64,000 bases of DNA, taken from NCBI GenBank assembly GCA_947579605.1, contig OX388317.1:14589384-14653383 (forward strand). Reading direction: 5' to 3'. Made by a program: the position numbers and the translations under genes. Source of the DNA: Athripsodes cinereus (taxonomy: Eukaryota; Arthropoda; Insecta; Trichoptera; Leptoceridae). Below the pieces are notes generated by a model. The model was not told where the DNA came from. It was given only the letters and a program-made list of their open reading frames with translations, and searched no databases. Shown in pieces: positions 57,222 to 64,000 of this stretch. The stretch's first letter is position 1, and every line of letters starts with the position of its first letter.

Positions 57222-58797
57222 GTTATAATATGTGTGCTAAAAAATAATAAATAAATAAATAAAAATAATATGTATAGAGTATAAACAAATAAAAATAATA
57301 TGTACAAACTATATATAAATAAACCAGTATTATAAATATATATAGTAAACTATTAAAGTAACTTTTATCTAATAATAAGTAAAAATAGTAAATAGAATAA
57401 AAAAAAGCAAGTTATAAGTAAAAATAGAATAAAAGAAAAATCACACATTTAAATCACGAGGCCGCATGAAGTTAAATAAAAGGGAATATTAAATGCCGTT
57501 AGGTAGATGAGCGGAATGAGTATAAATTACACAACATAGTAAGTGGCATCATGATTAAGGATTAAATCCCAGGTACCTATGCACAATTGAATCAACATTT
57601 ATAATTGGAATTAAAAATATAATAAATAAACATGAAATAAATTTAAAACAATTTAAGAATAATAGTACCCATCACATGTTAGACTCACACAATAAGACAC
57701 AGATGTTTCAGTTAGGTACTTGTTACATTTGTCTTTCAATTAAACTATGTCGTGTTTTCATTTATTGACAACTGAGTACATTATATAGCACATGCATAAA
57801 TATCTCCAACATTCAAAACTCTTACATCATTAACTGTTAAAATAAAAATAAATTGTCAAATAAAATTGATCACAAAATAAATAAACAATCACTTCTCAGT
57901 CTTAAGTATGAATCAATAAACTATTAATATAATGTATCTACAACCCAGCAGTTAGGTTATACAACAGTCAACTGGTGTTTAATACTCAATTACAATCATC
58001 ATGTTATATAAATAAAATAGAATCTGAATAAGTTATTACGTAGTATTCATGATACTCACCGTTTATACGCAATAATCCATGTAAAATCATCCATTTCAAG
58101 TTAGATTACCAAACAAAAACACCGGCAGTATTAATTAAAATTCATACTAATTTACAATGTTTACAGATAGAACAAACTCGCAACCAATCAGGTCGCTAGT
58201 GAAGAAAAGCACCGACAATTTAGAATGATGTGAATATATATACATTTATAAAATAATTAAAAAAATGATTATTACATTCTGCGTGGAATTAAAGCAAGAT
58301 ATTTAAAAATATATAAATTTTAGTGAGCGATGACATTACAACCGACACACAGTTTGACAAGTGAAGGTTAGTTGTGATTTTCCAAATACAGATACGCATA
58401 GATAATCACAAGACAATCAAAACAAATCGGAAGTCTACAGACTTTCAAGCGCTTCACAAACCGTGTTACGCTGTCAATTCAAAATTAGTCTATGGATTGA
58501 AATGTCCACAGTGAGAGTTTACGAACAGGCAGAATATAATAAACTTATAATAATATACCGTTGGCCAAACTGGAAAAAAAAATAATTAAACGAAAGTAAG
58601 TTGGCAAGACTGAATGTGATATTCCGAACCAAATTCTAGCTAACTTCATGACTATTTACAAAAGAAGTTTGAATGATTGAGTGGCTTGCAAAAGATATAA
58701 AAACTTACACAAAATGAAAGCAAAGTAAAAGTAAAACAATCAATACGCAAAATCATACAGGGTGCCATATATATGTAAGATGGTTAATCATTTAAAA
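57222..58797 (-). other. Spacer between LINE ORF1 and ORF2
   Basis: 1,576 bp of AT-rich DNA without ORFs. Just upstream of the ORF2 ATG the minus strand has TTATTTTTTAG followed by CACACATATTATAACATG, which would pass as a 3' splice site. The spacer may be an intron-like segment, a later insertion or ordinary linker; I cannot tell. Confidence 0.4.
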
Positions 58798-59451
58798 TTA
58801 CTTGTTTGTCCGTGTACGCAGCTTCCTCTTGCTTGAGTCCTCGGGAACGCCATCCAGATCAGATAGGTTAGATATTCTCTTCTTTGAACCATCAGGAAAT
58901 TTAACATGAACAAATCCATTCATGGTCCAGGTGTTTCTGTTACCAACCTTGTTCTTGGCTTCCGTCAGAATTTTGAGTGCATTTGGTGTAAGTGATTCAG
59001 TTAGTAGCCACTTAGTATTTTTCAAAGTTGTCTTCCTACCCCAGATGTCACTCTTTTGAGATTGGGTTTTAAAGATGATGAGTATTGGTCTTGGTTTATC
59101 TGCTTGGTTTCTCCCTATCCGACGGATATCTTTGATGTGCAGAGGGTCGATGTTTAGGGGGGTCTCCTTCAAAGCAGCGTCCAATGTATGTCCCTCGGGA
59201 GCTCCATGCAAAAGTAGCATCTTACGTCGTCGTGTTCTCTCCATCGTCTCGATTTGGTTCTCCAGAACACTCATTCTCGCATCATAAGCTTCCAGCTTCT
59301 TCATTATAGTGGTCTTGAATAGCTGAAACTCCTCCACCACACCAGTCGTCAAGCCACCACATTTACAAGGATTACATGTAATCCTTTCCTCCATGCTTGT
59401 CATCTTCTGTAGGAAGAAGGTCTTCAGTGCCTTTAAATCGCCAGAATCCAT
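58798..59451 (-). CDS. LINE ORF1-type RNA-binding protein
   Basis: 217 residues, ATG to stop. An N-terminal heptad-rich, charged region (about 10-75, with NPCKCGG at 27-33 and MKKLEAYDARMSVLENQIET in the best coiled coil) is followed by an RRM-like domain (about 77-150: RKMLLLHGAPEG, IKDIRRIGRN, KPRPILIIFKTQSQK) and a basic C-terminal domain (TLKNTKWLLTESLTPNALKI, FVHVKFPDGSKKRISNLSDL, KRKLRTRTNK). Coiled coil plus RRM plus basic tail is the plan of L1-type ORF1 chaperones that bind element RNA as trimers. Same strand and order as ORF2, 1.6 kb upstream, so probably the same element. Confidence 0.8.
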   Translation of the reverse strand: MDSGDLKALKTFFLQKMTSMEERITCNPCKCGGLTTGVVEEFQLFKTTIMKKLEAYDARMSVLENQIETMERTRRRKMLLLHGAPEGHTLDAALKETPLNIDPLHIKDIRRIGRNQADKPRPILIIFKTQSQKSDIWGRKTTLKNTKWLLTESLTPNALKILTEAKNKVGNRNTWTMNGFVHVKFPDGSKKRISNLSDLDGVPEDSSKRKLRTRTNK

Positions 59452-59656
59452 AGTTACAGCGCGTACTCGTAATTATTTTGAATATTTAAATATTCATTAA
59501 TGCGCGATTAAGAAAAAAGCGTGTAAAGTACTGTTCTATCTTTATATAAAAACACTTATTAACACGCATTCAATCGATCGCTCACTGTCCTCTCATGTTC
59601 GCTCAGGGATTGGTTTTTAAAAAATTCAACCCATTTTTGATACGTTTGATAGGTGG

Positions 59657-60532
59657 ATGGATATCTGGGTGTTGTCCTGGACAGGCTTTTCCTTTCTTCC
59701 GCACGTGAGAGCGAAAGTACTGTTTTTTACTCTTCGCAGACTGAGTCGTGGTACATGGGGCCTGAGTTCGTGGACTATGAGAGCCATATATCGGGCAACG
59801 TACGTGGCGCAAGTCACGTATGCTGCCCATGTTTGGTCGCACAGACTCTTGGTGGGCTCGGTGTCGACGGCGGTCTTGAGGGGACAGTGACTCCCGCTGC
59901 TCGCCGTCACTGGTGCGTATCGTACAGACGCTAGCGATGGCCTTCCAGTCATTGCTGGGGTACTGCCTGCCGATTTAAAAGTCTTAGACAGTGTGGCCAG
60001 ACGTAGGATCAAGGCGGATGGTAGAGTAGAGCATCTCGGTATTTCCGTTCAAGCGGAATCCGGAATAAGGGGAATAAGTAGGGCACTCAGCCGAATTAGA
60101 GAAAGAACGTTGGAAGTGTGGCAAGAAAGATGGGACCGGGGGAGAACCGCTAGGCTTGTCTACGGTTTTCTCCCGGATATGAGAAAGAGGATTAAAAGGC
60201 GTTTCCTGTCCTTTGACCACTTTTCTCTTCAGTTGGTGACGGGCCATGGGGAGCTAAAAGCCAAACTCTTTGAGCTTGGGCTTGCGGACGACCCGTGGTG
60301 TGCTTGTGGGACGGGAGCTCAGTCTGCGGGGCACATCCTGTGGGAGTGCCCATTGATGATGGATGCAAGAAACGTGATGATTGATAGTATGAGTGATGAC
60401 ACTCCTAGACCCTTCTGGTTTGCGGAGTTGATGACTTGTCCTGGGAATTTCAGGGCCTTTTTGAAGTTTGTAGATGTCTGGGTATCTCGGTGGGATCTCC
60501 TGCGTGAGCCAGGCTCACTTAGGAGAGCTTGA
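59657..60532 (+). pseudogene. R1-clade LINE, 3' end of the RT polyprotein
   Basis: One continuous frame with a single TGA at 59888-59890. It reads VLFFTLRRLSRGTWGLSSWT, MRAIYRATYVAQVTYAAHVW, (stop) LPLLAVTGAYRTDASDGLPV, IAGVLPADLKV, ALSRIRERTLEVWQERWDRG, then FDHFSLQLVTGHGELKAKLF, WCACGTGAQSAGHILWECP and ends SLRRA. The TYAAxVW, LxxVTGAYRT, VIAGVLPxDL series and the C-X-C-X8-H-X4-C zinc knuckle belong to R1/TRAS-type elements. RT palm and endonuclease are missing (5'-truncated at about 59655). Neighbouring sequence does not look like 28S rDNA, the usual target of canonical R1. Its GC content is well above the surroundings. Confidence 0.88.
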
Positions 60533-60780
60533 TGGTTGATTTTGCCTTGTGTGATTGTGGCTGTGGCGGGCGAACTCGTTTTTTTTTTCGTCTTTGTGTT
60601 GTCCTGTCTCCCTTGGTGGAGAGTATTAGGTCTGGTTGGGATGTCCCTTGGGGAGGGAAGCGTCTCTGCAACAGCCCCGGTAACGGCGACCCTCGGGTTC
60701 GCCGGCCTGAATAACCTAGGAAAAGTCTCTGGACACCTCAACTCAGCTTTTGTTCCAAAATATTATGCAATTATTTTGTT
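60533..60780 (+). other. R1-clade element 3' UTR
   Basis: GC-rich sequence directly after the stop (TGTGATTGTGGCTGTGGCGG, GGTAACGGCGACCCTCGGGT, TCGCCGGCCTGAATAACC), ending where composition returns to AT-rich at about 60745-60780. No poly(A) is visible. Confidence 0.6.
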
Positions 60781-60949
60781 AATATATTAAGCACTCTTAC
60801 TTTTTATTATTTTGTAACTTTTGTAGCCTAGGTTAAGAAAACTTGTTTATTTGATTATTTTATTTTTTTGTATAGATATAATATATGTATTATTACTATG
60901 TTTGCTTTTCTCGTATAAAGGTACATCGAAGGAGTTTAGTCAAAAGATT

Positions 60950-61125
60950 TCACACGGAGGTTTTGGCGGTTTGGTGGTTTGGCCGGCCAGCCCTTCAGGC
61001 TGCCCACTATGGCGCCTCCGGTGTGGACAAGATTTGTTAAGTGTAGAATTTCGGATAAATGGAAGTTCTCAGACTTCTGCGGTATCCGGGTGGACGGTGG
61101 GTCCTTCAATGTATAGGTGGATGGA
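60950..61125 (+). repeat. Repeat H, longest copy
   Basis: GGTTTGGCCGGCCAGCCCTT, CAGGCTGCCCACTATGGCGC, CTCCGGTGTGGACAAG, TTTCGGATAAATGGAAGTTC, TCAGACTTCTGCGGTATCCG, GGTGGACGGTGGGTCC. The order of blocks equals 3515-3670. The 93-codon open frame across it is not recognised as a protein. Confidence 0.65.
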
Positions 61126-63100
61126 TATGTGAACCTTAATGAGTGCTGCTCATTTTCTCCATTATTTTACATTGATATTATTGTAGGCGTAGTGAGCTTA
61201 ACTACAAAGTTAATGAAAATTACATTACTTTGTACTTACAAGTGTATTCCTGCAAGCGGCTATTCTTAGCTTATCGTTTGTAACCTATTCTAGGCTTAAA
61301 TATAAATGACTCAATATTGTCGTCATTGCACTAATTTTTCTTCCCTGAAGAAACTTTGGCCGTATGTAATTGAAAACGTGTTATTAAAGGGGTTTTATAT
61401 AGATACGTATATTAAACTTCTTTTTTTTTATTTCAAAATTGTATAAGATTTGTTTTTTTTTTAATTGAACGATATTATTGAAAACATGCTTTACCAGTGA
61501 TACCAATTAAATTAGTTTTTTAACCCAATAAATAGTCAAAAAACATTTCTCTCTTTTCGGGTTCAAATATTCTTTATATGTAAATATTATTTATTATTGG
61601 GAAAAAGGATTATATTTTTCATATTTCATTTTACGGCAATGCACCCGCAATCGAGTGAATTATGATATTTTTCATATTGTTATTATTATAAAAAGCATGT
61701 AAATGTGTTTACACTACTACCAAAACTATCATTCGAGAGGGAAAACTGCTATTCCAAATACAATTTTGTCAATGAACCTTCTTATGTGTACGTATATTAA
61801 CATTAAAATCATACAGTTAAAAGTTTGGTTATGAAGACTTGGATAATTAATTTACTTAATAACTATAGTTCACTCACTTTGTGTGTATTTCTATACCTAA
61901 CTAAACAATGTACAGAACTCTTTAAAGTACGCCACTAAAGCTTACCGAGGCGTGGTTAAAGAATTCAAAGTAAAAAAAATCTACGAGATTTTTCAGTTTT
62001 TTCAGGTAATTTAGAAGCACCGCTCACTCGGGCTTTTCCTTTGAGTTTTTTTTTCAAAGTAAGCAACGTGATATTTCAAACGAATAAGCACATTTCATAA
62101 CAAAAAGTAGGCATTTCTTTGGCATTCAACGAATTTGAATGATTAAACGTGACAATAAAATATTACATATTATGGCTTCTGAAATATCCATATTGCTTGG
62201 AACGTGTGTTTTAAAATATATAACAAAAATGGGACATAAAACGAACTGATCTTTCTTATTTAGCTATCTCTGTCAAAGACCTTCCCTGTAACTGTTTGAA
62301 ATCTTTGGCCTTCTGTTGCCAATCACTAGCAATTATAATAAAATGTAATGTCATCAGATCATCATACAAGGTGTCTGCTCCTACTTCTTATATCCTTTTG
62401 AGGACTCCACTTCATTGTTCTTCTAATATATTTTTAGATTTTGAACCTAGTAATATGTTACGTCAATGATCAGATTAATTAATCCACTGTATCCATAATA
62501 TAATAAGTCACACCTGATTTTCTACGAATTTCAGTACAGGCCTTCTAATTTAACATAATAGCGTTATTATTAAAGATAAAGTCGAATGTACTACCTATTA
62601 TTAGATATAATAAATAAACTATGTGTTTTGTAGATAGTTTATGTGATGTAAAATATTTATTTACAATCAATACCACGTTATCTGCTTTGGACAAGAAGTT
62701 TGACGTGGGCTGTCGAACCCTCATCTTGTTTTAGTTGTAGGCACATTAGATACGTATTTATTAAACAAGATATCTACCTGTATTATTTTATCAGTGAAAT
62801 CAAACAGTATTCAATGAAGTTGTACATTGTCTACATAGCAGAAACAATCGATAATCCAGGTATTTCATTTCGCAATAATAATTAGTGCTTCACATGGACA
62901 TTGACATACCTACAACATTTGTAGACATGTGAATGTGGCAACATAATGTAACATTTTACTTTTATTTAAATATAAATTTTATGAATGAAAAATATTACCA
63001 TTTTGCACAAATGATATTTCAAAGATCTTTTAAATTGATATTTTCTATTGCGAATGTAAGTAAGATCCAATACCCCATTTAATTCTGTGTACCTATAGAC
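61126..63100. other. AT-rich gap, nothing recognised
   Basis: About 2 kb of AT-rich DNA with T-runs. No exon, repeat or RNA gene was supported. Confidence 0.6.
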
Positions 63101-63105
63101 TGTGT

Positions 63106-63999
63106 GTACCTGAGGACTTTGCCAAATGTCTAATACGAGCGCTTCCTAAGAAGGCAGGCATGACAAAGTGCGAACAACACAGAACCTTAAGCATGATATC
63201 ACACGCTTCTAAGATACTCACCAACATTATAATGAAAAGGGCGGAAAATAAAATAAACCAAACACTTTCAGAAGATCAATTTGGATTCCGCAAGGAGACT
63301 GGTACAAGAGATGCAATCCTGAGTCTCAGACTTATTCTAGAAAAGAGAATAACAATTAATAAAAAGACATATATAGCATTCATCGACCTTGAAAAAGCAT
63401 TCGATAAAGTAGAATGGGAACAACTTTTTAACACTCTAAACCAGATAGGAATGAGTTATAAAGACAGAAGAGCAATCTGGAGCTTATACAAGAACGAAAT
63501 GGCTGTGATCAAAAGCGGAGAGAGCTGCGCAGAAGCAAGGGTCGAACAAGGCGTAAGACAAGGATGCTCAATGTCGCCAGCTCTCTTTAACTGCTATATA
63601 CAGCGAGCCATTGATGAACTGAGAGAAGAAATGAAGAACTGGAAAGGAGTAAAAATAAATGGGAAAAAGGTCGACATGATCAGATATGCTGACGACATAG
63701 CACTGCTCGCAGACTCCGAGATGGAGCTGAACGAAGCCTTAAGAAAAATGGAAAGTATTCTGTTGTCAAAGTACAACATGAAAATAAATAAAGAAAAAAC
63801 AAAATGTATGGTCGTTGGAAGAGAGGAAGCGACTGCGAACATTGCCATAAATGGAGTGAGCATCAAACAAGTAAGTGAATTCGTGTACCTGGGCAGCAGA
63901 ATAAACCAGGATGGACGCTCCAAATCGGAAATTGTAAGCAGAATAAACCAGGCAAGGATTGCCTTTAACAAAAAATCAAAGATATTGGAATCCCCAAAT
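63106..63999 (+). CDS. LINE reverse transcriptase, partial (5'-truncated, runs off window)
   Basis: 298 codons open without a stop to the window edge; the first in-frame ATG is at 63160, but homology begins earlier at VPEDFAKCLIRALPKKAG, so this is a 5'-truncated element and not a gene start. RT blocks in order: EQHRTLSMISHASKILTNII, DQFGFRKETGTRDAIL, AFIDLEKAFDKVEW (catalytic Asp), VEQGVRQGCSMSPALFNCYI, MIRYADDIALLAD (YADD), MKINKEKTKCMVVG and FVYLGSRINQDG at the start of the thumb. It resembles RTE-like LINEs, whose C-terminal remnants (LINE-A, -B, -C) are common in this window. The complete frame over the retained part suggests a young copy. Confidence 0.9.
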
Positions 64000-64000
64000 A

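Larger units (their letters stand above)
53896..59560 (-). mobile_element. Near-intact two-ORF non-LTR retrotransposon (CR1/L2/jockey-like)
   Basis: Reading the minus strand: a 5' region above 59452, ORF1 (59451-58798), a 1,576-bp spacer, ORF2 (57221-54267), then a 370-bp 3' UTR ending in CAATAAAGCTTTATTTATTA and TTTATTTATTTA repeats at about 53896. Both ORFs are free of stops. The 5' end is not defined: it lies between 59452 and the R1 fragment starting at about 59655. No flanking duplication was identified. The ORF2 C-terminus (SFTVHGARLWNRLPHKVR, SFRKQINCL) is of the CR1/L2/jockey type. Confidence 0.85.

Noticed and set aside
59603..60741. Minus-strand open frames of 79-140 codons over the R1 fragment
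   Set aside because: They are antisense shadows made by the GC-rich R1 coding sequence; the plus frame carries the recognisable motifs.
63594..63971. 125-codon minus-strand frame with hydrophobic stretches, looking like a membrane protein
   Set aside because: It is antisense to the RT frame, which contains YADD and flanking RT blocks; hydrophobic runs are a typical artefact of antisense of Lys/Glu-rich coding sequence.

Overview
The window is animal nuclear DNA, very AT-rich. It holds one long, spliced neuronal cell-surface gene surrounded by layer upon layer of transposable-element debris. The host gene belongs to the arthropod DIP (Dpr-interacting protein) family. Together with R1-clade, RTE-like and CR1/L2-like LINE remnants, Penelope-like fragments and hAT, PIF/Harbinger-like and TA-duplicating MITEs, this points to an insect. 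I cannot fix the order from sequence alone.

Layout. 0-9 kb: AT-rich DNA with 3' ends of several LINE families. These are called here LINE-A (3' tail of TAGA units) and LINE-C (tail of AGA units), plus a recurrent short repeat called S and another called H. 9.9-22.3 kb, minus strand: a complete 11-exon DIP-like gene encoding 454 residues: signal peptide, three Ig domains and a C-terminal GPI-type signal. Its introns carry a hAT MITE with a clean 8-bp target duplication, a TIR MITE, two Penelope-like palindromes (one downstream of the gene) and several S copies. 22-34 kb: repeat-rich intergenic DNA with LINE tails, tRNA-like SINE heads, a TIR MITE and a small GC-rich island. 34-37 kb: two almost identical 1,045-bp DNA transposons in tandem, each with remnants of a Myb/SANT-like DNA-binding protein, inserted in a LINE-A copy. 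Next to them a second LINE-A copy is split by a 259-bp palindromic MITE. 37-53 kb: S copies, LINE tails, a second hAT MITE and a foldback-type element with arms of about 20-bp repeats (45.9-46.7 kb). 53.9-59.5 kb, minus strand: an apparently intact two-ORF LINE (217-residue ORF1, 984-residue endonuclease/RT). 59.7-60.8 kb: the 3' end of an R1-clade element with one stop. 63.1 kb to the edge: an open RT reading frame of another LINE running off the window.

How it fits together. The DIP gene is the only convincing host gene; DIP proteins bind Dpr partners at synapses. Everything else is mobile. The S repeat ends in nearly the same roughly 35 bases as LINE-A, the classic sign of a SINE mobilised by a partner LINE, and one LINE-A copy sits inside an S copy with a 12-bp target duplication. 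Coordinates of repeats are by-eye estimates unless exact target duplications are given.
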